This document shows, in pieces, positions 1 to 7,823 of a stretch of 64,000 nt of DNA. Position numbers and translations under genes: made by a program. Below the pieces are notes generated by a model. It worked only from the letters and a program-made list of their open reading frames with translations, did no database searches and was not told the origin of the DNA. Each line of letters opens with the position of its first letter. Position 1 is the stretch's first letter. The stretch is from the NCBI RefSeq assembly GCF_002407245.1, contig NZ_CP010681.1:2666001-2730000 (forward strand), written 5' to 3'. The DNA comes from Phaeobacter piscinae (GTDB taxonomy: Bacteria; Pseudomonadota; Alphaproteobacteria; Rhodobacterales; Rhodobacteraceae).

Positions 1-322
1 CATATTTCGCCAGCCCACCGACTTTGAAATTCTCGATCAGAATGTCGGCATCGCGGATCAGCTCCAGCACCGTCTGTTTGCCTTTTTCGGTGCGAAAATC
101 TGCGGTGACGCAGGACTTACCCCGGTTCGCCGCATAGTAATAAGCCGCCGTTTTATCACCCTCCCGCTCAATGAAGGGCGGACCCCAGCGACGGGTATCA
201 TCTCCCTCAGGGCTCTCGACCTTGATGACCTCCGCCCCCAAATCGGCAAGCGACTGGCCAATCCATGGCCCTGCGAGAATACGGGCCAGTTCGACCACCT
301 TCAAACCTGCAAGCGGTGTCAT
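1..322 (-). CDS. CaiB/BaiF family (family III) CoA-transferase, N-terminal part
   Basis: This gene runs off the left edge; only the first 107 residues are present. The visible part has the family III CoA-transferase N-terminus: a start of the form MTPLAGLKVVELARILAGP, then an 'LADLGAEVIKVE' nucleotide-fold segment (about residues 25-36), a 'DDTRRWGPPF' loop and 'AAYYYAANRGK' (about residues 62-72). Such enzymes move CoA between carboxylic acids, for example carnitine, oxalate or aromatic acids. The catalytic aspartate (around residue 170 in the family) lies outside the window, so activity and substrate cannot be judged. The start is the ATG at 322, which opens the conserved N-terminus. Confidence 0.85.
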   Translation of the reverse strand, partial: MTPLAGLKVVELARILAGPWIGQSLADLGAEVIKVESPEGDDTRRWGPPFIEREGDKTAAYYYAANRGKSCVTADFRTEKGKQTVLELIRDADILIENFKVGGLAKY

Positions 323-781
323 GGGCTCTCCTGTCAGTGCGCCCGCGATCTACGGGACATCCCCCCACCAAGGCGCGGCAGAGTGTTCTGCCAGAGACTT
401 AACCTATCCCTTCCCTTGCGGGCAAATAATTTGATCAAAATACCTGAGGGCGCCGTCAGAGGGAGCGGTTAAGCGGGATGAACCCTCAGTTCGCTGCGCC
501 TGCACCAATGTCGGAGCCTGGCGGCGACATGTGAGGGAAGAAGTGTCGTGCATCACTATAATCCGGTGAATTAATCCGAGCCAATTTTGCACACGACGAC
601 ACAGTCAAAGCAGGATTACATGCTGCGCATACCTCGTAAGATGGTTGCAAAAGACAGTTTTATTGCCTTTTACCTGGCGGCAACTTGCTCCGTGCGAACC
701 ATACGGAGACCGTTGTTTGATGGGTTACGTATTGCAGAGACAGACAAACGCGTTGCTCTGAAACCAACCAGCTGTTTCCAT
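323..781. other. non-coding stretch, no supported gene
   Basis: Between the CoA-transferase start and a doubtful small reading frame I see no reading frame with recognisable family features. The short frames here have atypical composition and no convincing ribosome binding site. The stretch holds the upstream region of the CoA-transferase gene. Confidence 0.4.
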
Positions 782-949
782 CTACCGTGTCCAGCGCGTC
801 ACACGTTTTGCGGTCCCGCGCATCGGCAGAAGGTCGCCTGCCACGATGCCGTACCGGCTCGTCTCACCCAGCACAAATAGGTACACGTCAAATTCTACCG
901 TACCTTCAGGGTCATGAAACTTGCCAGAGATGTTAATTTGCGGCTGCAT
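782..949 (-). CDS. small uncharacterised ORF (55 aa), possibly a gene remnant
   Basis: A 55-residue frame starts at ATG 949 with AGGGG just upstream. I do not recognise the protein. The same frame continues upstream past a single TAG stop into another 26 codons (ATG at about 1036), whose peptide contains 'MPEILTDRELTLLHECA'. The two pieces may therefore be one reading frame broken by a nonsense mutation. The interior piece 'FDVYLFVLGETSRYGI' looks like ordinary protein rather than random sequence, but that is a weak argument. It could be a decayed gene, a genuine small protein or chance. Confidence 0.25.
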   Translation of the reverse strand: MQPQINISGKFHDPEGTVEFDVYLFVLGETSRYGIVAGDLLPMRGTAKRVTRWTR

Positions 950-1115
950 TTGCCCCTAAGCGCATTCATGAAGCAGCGTAAGCTCGCGATCGGTGAGGAT
1001 TTCAGGCATGTCGCCGATCCCAGCACCGTGCGGCATTGATCAAGCGGCGGACGGAGCTGTCGCTCGCAGCCGTGCGGTCTAGGTGACTCCCGAGTTAAAT
1101 CATTGGCGTGCCACT

Positions 1116-1526
1116 TCAGCTGGGAAGCTCGTCGATCTTTTCGATGGAGGTCAGGTCATGGTCCCAGTTCGCGCGACTGGAATAACAGATGTGCGCGTTG
1201 GGTTGTATGTCTATCCGGCTGTCGAGCGAGCCTGCCGGCACCACAAGCAAACCGAGCTCAGGCAGAGCAATTGGCAGCGCGGACCCACATTCAGAGCAGA
1301 AACTCTTTGTGTGGCGCGTACCGGAGAGCCGAAACGTCTTGATACTTTCTTCACCTGATAGCCAAGTGACCGTGGCAGTGGTCGAAAACAAGTTCGCAGA
1401 ATGTGCCGAACCGCTGTCCTTACGGCAGCGGGAACAGTGGCACAGGAAAAAGCTCTCGAAAGCTCCCGATATGTGGAAACGCACAACACCACAAAGGCAT
1501 TCTCCAGCGATCAGATTGTCTGCCAT
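1116..1526 (-). CDS. GFA-family (CENP-V/GFA domain) zinc protein
   Basis: The 136-residue product has the full zinc-ligand pattern of the glutathione-dependent formaldehyde-activating (GFA) fold: C10-x-C12-G near the N-terminus, CHCSRC (C31, C34) at residues 29-34, and CSECG (C77, C80) at 77-81. Its length is normal for single-domain members. The name comes from an enzyme reported to join glutathione and formaldehyde, but most members have no proven activity, so only the fold is secure. The start at 1526 has GAGGGGAG about 7 bases upstream. A second GFA protein is encoded at 40779-41171. The gene stands alone with no obvious operon partner. Confidence 0.8.
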   Translation of the reverse strand: MADNLIAGECLCGVVRFHISGAFESFFLCHCSRCRKDSGSAHSANLFSTTATVTWLSGEESIKTFRLSGTRHTKSFCSECGSALPIALPELGLLVVPAGSLDSRIDIQPNAHICYSSRANWDHDLTSIEKIDELPS

Positions 1527-1577
1527 TCATACTCCCCTCAACCGGCAAGCCCCTATCGCCAGCCAATTGCATTTTCA

Positions 1578-1862
1578 TTAATCTGATGTAGCCGTGTGCT
1601 GGAGCGCAGTCAAAGGGGCTAGCTGCTGCCAGGTAGCGGTCCGCACTGAGAAATCAGCACCAACCTGCCACTGGTCAGTGGAGATCGGTGCAAGCCAGCC
1701 AAAACTCGACATTCGTACCCAGCGCGGCGAAAACCAATCTACTGGCGCGAAATAGCTCAGCGGCGAACGGTCGCTTACGAATTCTCGATGAGCCGGTCCG
1801 TCGATGCGGTTAATGTCATTGCTGGTTACCATCACGCTACCACGCGACGTGAACAACGCCAT
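1578..1862 (-). CDS. hypothetical protein (94 aa)
   Basis: This frame lies between the GFA gene and the AraC-type regulator on the same strand. A weak AGGGG lies 7 bases before the ATG at 1862. The sequence is rich in Trp, Phe and Ser in its middle (residues about 40-75) and has no signal peptide, membrane segment or motif that I recognise. The opposite strand lacks a better gene, so it may be real or the relic of a larger protein. No function is proposed. Confidence 0.25.
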   Translation of the reverse strand: MALFTSRGSVMVTSNDINRIDGPAHREFVSDRSPLSYFAPVDWFSPRWVRMSSFGWLAPISTDQWQVGADFSVRTATWQQLAPLTALQHTATSD

Positions 1863-1929
1863 ACGAAGCCCCTGTTCTGTCGACTCTCTGGGATAACTCA
1901 GAGGACTTCATCATATCTCACGGGTCCAT

Positions 1930-2967
1930 TTACTTGCTCGATACGCTGTCGATCAGACTTCGCTTGCGGAATTCCGTGGGCGACATACCTTGCAAAGACC
2001 GAAAAGCTCGATTGAATGGTCCGATGGACGAAAAGCCTACGTCGTAGGCGACGCTTTGAATTGGGTAGTCTGATCTCATCGGATCGGTCAAAATGTGCTT
2101 CGCTTGTTCGATACGATAGCTGTTCACGAAACTCGGGAAATTGCGGAACCCAAGCTCTTTGTTGATCGCACGTCTGAGGCGATGTTCTTGGGTTTCGAGA
2201 TGCGCGCAGAGTTGCGCGATGGTGAGGCCTTCCTCCCTCCAGAGTCCCGCTTCCATCGCGGCTCTTGCTCGACCAGCCAAGATCTCGTCGCCGGGTGACT
2301 TGTGGGCGGTCTGATTTGACGCATCAGGCTTCGATGGCCAAACCTCCGAAACGGGTCGAACCGCCCACACCAGGAACGCCATCGCGAGACAAACAAAGGC
2401 GGCGGCATGGATCGCGAACACCCAATTCGGGAGGTCGTCATCTTTCCCGGTAACTTCCAGGCCGGTGATCACGATAACCGCTGCCGCCATCATCAACAGG
2501 AACCACTTTCGAAATCGTCGACGCTCTTCAACAAGATCATGTGTTCCGCTCGCGGCGACCACGATCGCGAGATGGCTGAACAGGATGATAACCGCGATGC
2601 CGCGCGCGAGGTCCGCAAAGGGCACCGACGACGGAAGCCATGCGCCGACGATCACAACGAGCGCGACCGCAATTTGCCACCGTGCAAAGCTCACCTCGTC
2701 GACGAAAAGCTCGTGCGATGCCCAGTAGCCTAGGACGGGAACTAGCCCTGCCAGCCCAATAAGGATGACGGCTGCATAACCTTCTGGCACCGGGACGTGA
2801 GGGGACGACACAAACAGATAGCAGCACAACCCAACACAGAACGCGGCAACCGATACAGATTTTCGAGATAACATGAGCCGAATTGAGAAGATTATCGCGC
2901 ATGCCAACAGGATCGCGACTGTGCCACCGCGCAGGCTGACATCAATTATGCTCCAGGTTTCATTCAT
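1930..2967 (-). CDS. membrane-anchored AraC-family transcriptional regulator (seven TM helices plus HTH)
   Basis: From the ATG at 2967 the product is 345 residues. The first 215 or so form seven hydrophobic segments (for example 'GGTVAILLACAIIFSIRLML' and 'FLLMMAAAVIVITGLEV'). A short linker leads to a C-terminal AraC/XylS double helix-turn-helix (about residues 250-345) with the typical end 'AYDVGFSSIGPFNRAFRSLQGMSPTEFRKR'. The reading frame is open for 90 more codons upstream, but those residues are Arg-rich and unlike the family, so the MNETW start is preferred. The gene is divergent from the desaturase gene at 3129 and probably controls it. A membrane sensor joined to AraC DNA binding suggests response to a membrane or lipophilic signal; that is inference. 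Confidence 0.85.
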   Translation of the reverse strand: MNETWSIIDVSLRGGTVAILLACAIIFSIRLMLSRKSVSVAAFCVGLCCYLFVSSPHVPVPEGYAAVILIGLAGLVPVLGYWASHELFVDEVSFARWQIAVALVVIVGAWLPSSVPFADLARGIAVIILFSHLAIVVAASGTHDLVEERRRFRKWFLLMMAAAVIVITGLEVTGKDDDLPNWVFAIHAAAFVCLAMAFLVWAVRPVSEVWPSKPDASNQTAHKSPGDEILAGRARAAMEAGLWREEGLTIAQLCAHLETQEHRLRRAINKELGFRNFPSFVNSYRIEQAKHILTDPMRSDYPIQSVAYDVGFSSIGPFNRAFRSLQGMSPTEFRKRSLIDSVSSK

Positions 2968-3057
2968 GCCACATGGACACATGCGGGACGTCAAGCCGTC
3001 AACACGGCGTCGCTGATCAATTCTGAAAAATGCCGGCCGATTCCGAGATTTCCTAGG

Positions 3058-3072
3058 CGATTTCAGAAATCG
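3058..3072. promoter_or_regulatory. inverted repeat in the AraC/desaturase divergent promoter region
   Basis: A perfect 7-bp inverted repeat with a 1-base centre (CGATTTC-A-GAAATCG) lies about 57 bases before the desaturase start and about 90 bases before the regulator start. A partial copy (GATTTCC) lies just to its left. The position fits an operator for the divergent AraC-type regulator, although AraC proteins more often bind direct repeats. Confidence 0.35.
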
Positions 3073-3128
3073 GCGCGCGCTGCGGATGCGGAAAGGTCCA
3101 AGTCTCAAACAAACATTGGAGTGAACAA

Positions 3129-4328
3129 ATGAACCAGATTCTCGATGCCGCCAAGGGGCTTCTGTCGCTGTACGTCGACGTGTTTGGGGGAGATCTTTTA
3201 CGCTACTTCCTCGGTGCCGGAGGCGTTTTCCTAGCAATCAATCTCGCGATGTCCCGTCAGCTTGCGAGCCAGAAAATCGGTGAGCGAAAGATCCCCGCAG
3301 GCCAGATGTCCCGCGAGATACGCGCTAGCCTGCGCACTGTCGCCATTTTCGCGGCAACCGGGACGGTGATTGCCCTCGGGGCCCGAAGCGGCGCAATGAC
3401 GGTGTATCCGCACGTCTCAGACTACGGGATCGCGTATTTCTGGGTCAGCACGGCGCTTCTGAACGTCCTTCACGACGCGTGGTTCTACTGGACCCATCGG
3501 GCGTTGCACTATCCTCCGCTCTTCCGCCGGTTCCACCGTCTGCATCATCGCTCGAACCGCCCGACGCCCTTTACATCCTACAGCTTCGATACCGGCGAGG
3601 CCGTTGTGAACGGGATCTACCTGCCGTTGATCCTGCTCGTGCTGCCAGCCCATCCTTTGGCGCTTCTGATCTTTGTCACGCACATGATGCTGCGCAACGC
3701 CCTTGCTCACTGCGGCTACGAGGTGTTCCCCGCACGAGGGGACGGACGCCCCCTGTTCGGCTGGATGACCACGGTCACGCATCATGACATGCATCACGCC
3801 TGTGCGGGCAAGAACCTAGGCTTCTATTTCACATGGTGGGACCGCTGGATGGGCACAGAGCATCCGGCCTATCTCGACGCCTTCAAGGCGGTTGGAAAGG
3901 CAGTTTCAGTCGGCTCCGTCCGGTTGGGCGCCGTGCTCTTCGTCCTGTTTCTCGGTTTGGGAGCCGGCGGCGCGCTCGCTGCAGATCTGAAAGGCCGGTA
4001 TGCAGCCCCGGGGCTTGCGGCCATCATTGAGTTCAATCCTTGTAAGGCGTCTCCGGACAGGCGGTGCGGTACGCTTGTCTGGCTGTGGGATGCCGATGAG
4101 ATGCCGCATGCCGAGGTTGGCGAAATCATTATGCCTGACCTTGAGTTTGATGGTCAGAAGTGGGTCGGACGACTAAGAAGTCCACAGAACGGATGGGTGT
4201 TCAAAGGAAAGGTGGTGCCAGTCGGCCGCGCCCAGCTTCACCTGAAGGGGTGTGCCGGACCAATCTGCGCGCAGCAGACCTGGTGGTCAGTGGGTTACCT
4301 GGCGAAAGTTCTTGGCGATGGTTCCTGA
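3129..4328 (+). CDS. sterol desaturase/fatty acid hydroxylase-family protein fused to a C-terminal DUF2147-like domain
   Basis: This 399-residue protein has two parts. Residues 1-260 form an integral-membrane di-iron hydroxylase/desaturase with the histidine clusters HDAWFYWTHRALH (HxxxH type), HRLHH and HHDMHH, separated by hydrophobic segments. After another hydrophobic stretch ('LGAVLFVLFLGLGAGGALAA', about residues 268-287) comes a soluble domain of about 110 residues. It has the DUF2147 pattern: 'GRYAAPG', 'CGTLVWLWD', 'NGWVFKGKV' and 'LKGCAGPICAQQTWW'. DUF2147 proteins are normally separate, secreted proteins of about 120-150 residues, so this is a fusion. GGAG lies about 8 bases before the ATG. 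The methyltransferase gene overlaps its end. The substrate (sterol, hopanoid, carotenoid or fatty acyl) cannot be told. Confidence 0.85.
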   Translation: MNQILDAAKGLLSLYVDVFGGDLLRYFLGAGGVFLAINLAMSRQLASQKIGERKIPAGQMSREIRASLRTVAIFAATGTVIALGARSGAMTVYPHVSDYGIAYFWVSTALLNVLHDAWFYWTHRALHYPPLFRRFHRLHHRSNRPTPFTSYSFDTGEAVVNGIYLPLILLVLPAHPLALLIFVTHMMLRNALAHCGYEVFPARGDGRPLFGWMTTVTHHDMHHACAGKNLGFYFTWWDRWMGTEHPAYLDAFKAVGKAVSVGSVRLGAVLFVLFLGLGAGGALAADLKGRYAAPGLAAIIEFNPCKASPDRRCGTLVWLWDADEMPHAEVGEIIMPDLEFDGQKWVGRLRSPQNGWVFKGKVVPVGRAQLHLKGCAGPICAQQTWWSVGYLAKVLGDGS

Positions 4329-5052
4329 GTTTGTTGCGTCGCTACTCTTGGACAGGCCTAACTTTGTGAAGCCCCCAAAAATCGGACATGAGGTTGCCAA
4401 AAGCCATAGGCCTTCGGGCGCCTCCGTTGGACATCTCTACGACGCTCTCGCGCCAGACTACGATCGCCGCCATGCCCGATGGCTCAGGTACGCAGGAGGA
4501 GAGGCTCAAGCGGCCGTTGAGGGCGCAGTCCGTGCGCTCATCGGACCAAACACCGAAATGCTGGATGTCGGCTGCGGCACGGGGCGGTTCATTCGGCGTC
4601 TGATCGATGATGGACTTGTGCCACATCGCGTTACGCTACTCGACGTTTCCGGCCGGATGCTCAGTTACTCCAACGATCTGCCGGTCACGCATGTGAAAGC
4701 GCCGATGGATCGGATCCCCATTTCAGACGGCAGCCTCGACCTTGTAACTTGCCTGTGGGCACTGGAGACGATTGAGGATCGGCCTGCTGCCATTCGCGAA
4801 ATTCTCAGAGTTTTGAAGCCAGGGGGATGGGCGTGTTTCGCTTTCTGTGCCGACAAGAGTTTCTGTTCGCCTATGGGGCGAATTTTGCGGCGTTCAGTTG
4901 AGCGTCTTGGAGCCGGCAGCTTCCTCCAGAGCGATGAAATCATCACGAACCTTTCGGCAAAGAGAGACGTCGCTGTACGGCAAATTCCCTGTGGAGGACC
5001 AGCTACTGCTTTGCTCTGCCGTCGCGGCGACACGGAATTAAGGCAAGGTTAA
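4318..5052 (+). CDS. class I SAM-dependent methyltransferase
   Basis: A 244-residue methyltransferase of the UbiE/Methyltransf_11 type. The SAM-binding motif I is 'MLDVGCGTGRFIRRL' (about residues 81-95). It is followed by an acidic 'VTLLDVSGRML' strand, 'PISDGSLDLVTCLWALETIED' (motif II) and 'ILRVLKPGGWACFAF' (motif III). The start at 4318 overlaps the end of the desaturase frame by 11 bases, which suggests translational coupling; an upstream start in the same frame would give 266 residues but adds unlike sequence. The pairing with a desaturase/hydroxylase suggests modification of a lipid, quinone or sterol-like molecule. No substrate can be assigned. Confidence 0.75.
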   Translation: MVPEFVASLLLDRPNFVKPPKIGHEVAKSHRPSGASVGHLYDALAPDYDRRHARWLRYAGGEAQAAVEGAVRALIGPNTEMLDVGCGTGRFIRRLIDDGLVPHRVTLLDVSGRMLSYSNDLPVTHVKAPMDRIPISDGSLDLVTCLWALETIEDRPAAIREILRVLKPGGWACFAFCADKSFCSPMGRILRRSVERLGAGSFLQSDEIITNLSAKRDVAVRQIPCGGPATALLCRRGDTELRQG

Positions 5053-5094
5053 ATCGCGATCATTCGTGCGTCATGCAGCATCGATCATCAACGG

Positions 5095-5830
5095 GATGTG
5101 TCGGCTGCTTCACCCGGCAAGCTAGGCCTTGCGGACTTCTGCACACAGGAAAAGCAGTTTGAATCTACAGGCGCTGCACCGGGTTCGCTCCAAGCTGATG
5201 GCACGCCGCACCGCCACGATCAGTCAAATCCGCGCGTTCTTTTAAGCAAGGAATCACTGGGCACTCGGGACGACATAAAATCAGTGCTCGTTTGAGGCGG
5301 TCATTGAACACCGACGCGACGAAATCTCATCACACATGCACTCAATTTTGAGGGGCTCTACAGCGATTTCCCCTGGCTCTCCGAGTGGCCCAAAGCGATC
5401 TCGTCGCAGATCGAAGAGATCAGCCGGTCTGAAAAAACAGTGCTAACACTGTGACCATTTCGGGGATTGGTCCGCTTATCTCAACAGCCATTATCGCCGC
5501 CATTGATAAGGGCGAGGTATGTAATCGTGGTCGGGAATTCGCCACCTGGTTTGGCCTTGCGCCGCACCCGTTCAGCACCGATGGACCGACAAATCTTGGC
5601 CGGATCAGCAAACGTGGCAACGGTTATCTGTGGATGCTGTTGGTGCAGGCCGTCAATGTCATTCTGATGCACCCACACCATAGGGGTGCGCTTAGATTAG
5701 GGCCATGGCTTCGAGGCGTTGTCGCAGGCTTGCCGCAAAACGAGGCTGCGGTCGTATTGCCAACAAATTGGCCGCACAGCCTGAAGCGCTCTGCGCTACG
5801 GCACTAGGTACGCGGTCAACAGAGATGTGG
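5095..5830 (+). pseudogene. decayed IS110-family transposase (relic)
   Basis: Pieces of an IS110/IS116/IS902 transposase occur in order but in different frames. One piece reads 'LQALHRVRSKLMARRTATIS' (about 5163-5230), as in the N-terminal DEDD part. A middle piece is 'WPKAISSQIEEISRSEK' (about 5385-5435). The C-terminal Transposase_20 domain begins 'TISGIGPLISTAIIAAIDKG' (5454-5513) and continues through 'FATWFGLAPHPFSTDG' and 'ISKRGNGYLWMLLVQA' to about 5665. The tail is again out of frame ('RIANKLAAQPEAL', about 5755). Stops and frameshifts between the pieces make it non-functional. I could not find the ends or a target duplication, so the boundaries are approximate. Confidence 0.75.
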
Positions 5831-6031
5831 CTTTGGGCGCGATCTAAAGTCCCCAGAAACTGAGAGCCCAAATGATTGTTACCGATCTAGTTAACAATGA
5901 GATCAAGGAGCCTGCATACCCCACAATGGCCATGGCTCGCGGGTCGACAAACAGGTCGTATACAAATCAGCGACTTCCGCAAGCCACGCCAAAATCTCAG
6001 CTGCACACAGCACCCGGTGCATACATTGTGC

Positions 6032-6538
6032 TCACTGCTGCCATGCGGCGGCGCAGCGCCGAGAAACCGGCATCAGTCTGCGCCAGCGGCCCGCAATTGG
6101 CCAATAGCGCATCAGTCCAGCTCTCTTCCGCTTGCCCACGATACGCAAGCCCGCGGCCTGGTGAAGGGCAAGGCTGGCGGTGATCTCGGGGGGGCACCTG
6201 CGCAACCAGCGTCCAGTGGTCCGTCGGCTCCTACGCAAGGGCCGGTGCAGTTAATTGTCTAGTTGCCGGCAGCCGATTCCTTGGTCATGACGGTTCGCCG
6301 TGACATAGATCGAAACCTCCCCGACGCCGCGACAGACCTCGCGCGCGAAGGTCGGGCGAACCCCGGCCCAATCGGCGATGCCAACGCTATCTTCGGCCAG
6401 AAGAGCCGCCCCCCGTTCATTGACGGAACCGGCCTGCAAACTGCCCCGGTCGTGCGGGGGGTGGCGAAACGACGCGTGCCCCGCCGCCAGCCCGTCGGCC
6501 GGGGCTGGTGCGCAAAAAGTCATCGGTGTCATGGCCAT
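6032..6538 (-). pseudogene. decayed GNAT acetyltransferase (phosphinothricin/arsinothricin-type)
   Basis: The frame starting at 6538 overlaps the stop of the permease gene upstream of it. It reaches 'GEVSIYVTANRHDQGIG', the GNAT motif A of PAT/ArsN1-like N-acetyltransferases, then stops at about 6251. Beyond that stop the family sequence resumes on the same strand: 'HWTLVAQV', then, after a frame change at a run of seven C's (about 6190-6196), 'PEITASLALHQAAGLRIVG' and 'MRYWPIAGRWR'. The order and spacing match one intact acetyltransferase broken by indels. Functional relatives acetylate phosphinothricin, arsinothricin or methionine sulfone-like amino acids. A sequencing error in the C run could account for one frameshift but not for the stop. 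Confidence 0.6.
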
Positions 6539-7740
6539 ATGGCCAAGGCTGTGAGCAGTACGGCCATGCCCACCAGAGCCTGCACGACCGCCCCGCCTGT
6601 CAGGATACGGATCACGCGTGCTTCGCTCTGCTCGGTTTCCAGCGCATCCCGGCGGACCAGCCAGTAGAAACTGTCATTGGGCAGGATCGCGATGAAGGAT
6701 CCGAGGCAGATCGCAAAGACGGCGGCGATCCCGTTCACACCGCTTGTCATCACGATGGGGGCGGCGACCGGCGCGATTGCGGCGAATGTGGCCATGGACG
6801 ATCCCTGTGCCAGTTTGAACAGGACCGTGAGCGCAAAAAGGGCCACAAGGGTCAGCATCCCGCTTCCGCGGGGGACCAGCCCGTCCAGCGTCACCAGCCC
6901 GGTGAAGGCCGCACCCAAGGCACTGGCCGCGCCGATGACCAGCAGCAGTGAGCCTGTCCTTCGCACGGCGCTGTCGAGGCAGCCGCGCCGCGCGCCCGAT
7001 GGCGTTTGCAGCAGGGCCAAGACTGCAGCGGCGGTCAATGCCCCCTTAGGCAGGAGGAGAAAATCAACAAGTCCCCACCGCGTGCTGCCGATGATGCCGC
7101 CCGCGATCAGAAGTCCCGTCATCAAAAGGAAAGGTGCAAAGGTGATCAAAAGGGTTCCGGCCGCGGCATCCGCAGGCCTTTTGGAACCTGCGCGCGAATC
7201 CACGCGCGCGAAGCGGCCCCAGATCACGCCGGCGGCCCACACCGGAAGGGTCAACAGCACACCGCAGATCAGCAGCGTCACGGGCTCGGCTCCGGCCGCG
7301 CCGGTCATGCCAAGCCCCGTGGCCACGATCAGCGGACCGGCGGGATAGAGCAGCTTGAACCCGGCATAGGATCCGAAGGCCACGTCGAGCTTCAACCGAC
7401 CGGCCGCCGGAGACAGCGCGGCATAGGCGGTATCGGGGCAGATCATCCCACCCCCCGCCAGCGGTGAGGCCAGCGCCGCCGTCCGGCCCGCCCCCGCGGA
7501 CCCGACATTGCGTTGCGACAGAGCCGCGGCCAGCGTGAAGGAGGGCAGCAGGATCAGCGCGAATTCTCCAAGGGCGCGGCCGAAGCCGGTGTTGATTTTC
7601 GCGATCACATCATCTGCCCCCATGCCGCCCGCGAAGCCCAGAGCCAACGTCAGAAGGACCATCCATATGACCAGAGGCAAGTCCGGCAAATGTCGTTTTA
7701 GGTCGAGGGTAGCGGTTTTGGTGGAAGGAAGGTCGGTCAT
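6529..7740 (-). CDS. GntP-family permease (gluconate/organic acid:H+ symporter type)
   Basis: A 403-residue polytopic membrane protein with about 12 hydrophobic segments. The C-terminal half carries GntP family features: 'GSLLLVIGAASALG', 'VLFKLAQGSSMATFAAIAPV' (compare the family's AQGSxxVA) and 'ILPNDSFYWLVRRD' (family HVNDSGFW). GntP proteins import gluconate, other sugar acids or hydroxy acids with protons. At 403 residues it is somewhat shorter than typical GntT/GntP (about 440). It is divergent from the LysR gene at 7824, its likely regulator, and was apparently coupled to the decayed acetyltransferase downstream. The substrate is not assigned. Confidence 0.75.
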   Translation of the reverse strand: MTDLPSTKTATLDLKRHLPDLPLVIWMVLLTLALGFAGGMGADDVIAKINTGFGRALGEFALILLPSFTLAAALSQRNVGSAGAGRTAALASPLAGGGMICPDTAYAALSPAAGRLKLDVAFGSYAGFKLLYPAGPLIVATGLGMTGAAGAEPVTLLICGVLLTLPVWAAGVIWGRFARVDSRAGSKRPADAAAGTLLITFAPFLLMTGLLIAGGIIGSTRWGLVDFLLLPKGALTAAAVLALLQTPSGARRGCLDSAVRRTGSLLLVIGAASALGAAFTGLVTLDGLVPRGSGMLTLVALFALTVLFKLAQGSSMATFAAIAPVAAPIVMTSGVNGIAAVFAICLGSFIAILPNDSFYWLVRRDALETEQSEARVIRILTGGAVVQALVGMAVLLTALAIWP

Positions 7741-7823
7741 GTTAAGTGCTTTGTGTTGCTTGAGTTAAAATCATGCTACCTTCGCGCGACAGTTCACCAA
7801 AATGAGAAAACATAAGGACCAGC

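Noticed and set aside
404..880. short frames on both strands between the CoA-transferase and the small ORF
   Set aside because: Each is short, has no ribosome binding site or family features and overlaps others of equal quality.
6190..6196. C7 run as a phase-variation switch of the acetyltransferase
   Set aside because: The gene also has an independent stop at about 6251 and further divergence, so a single-base change in the run would not restore it.
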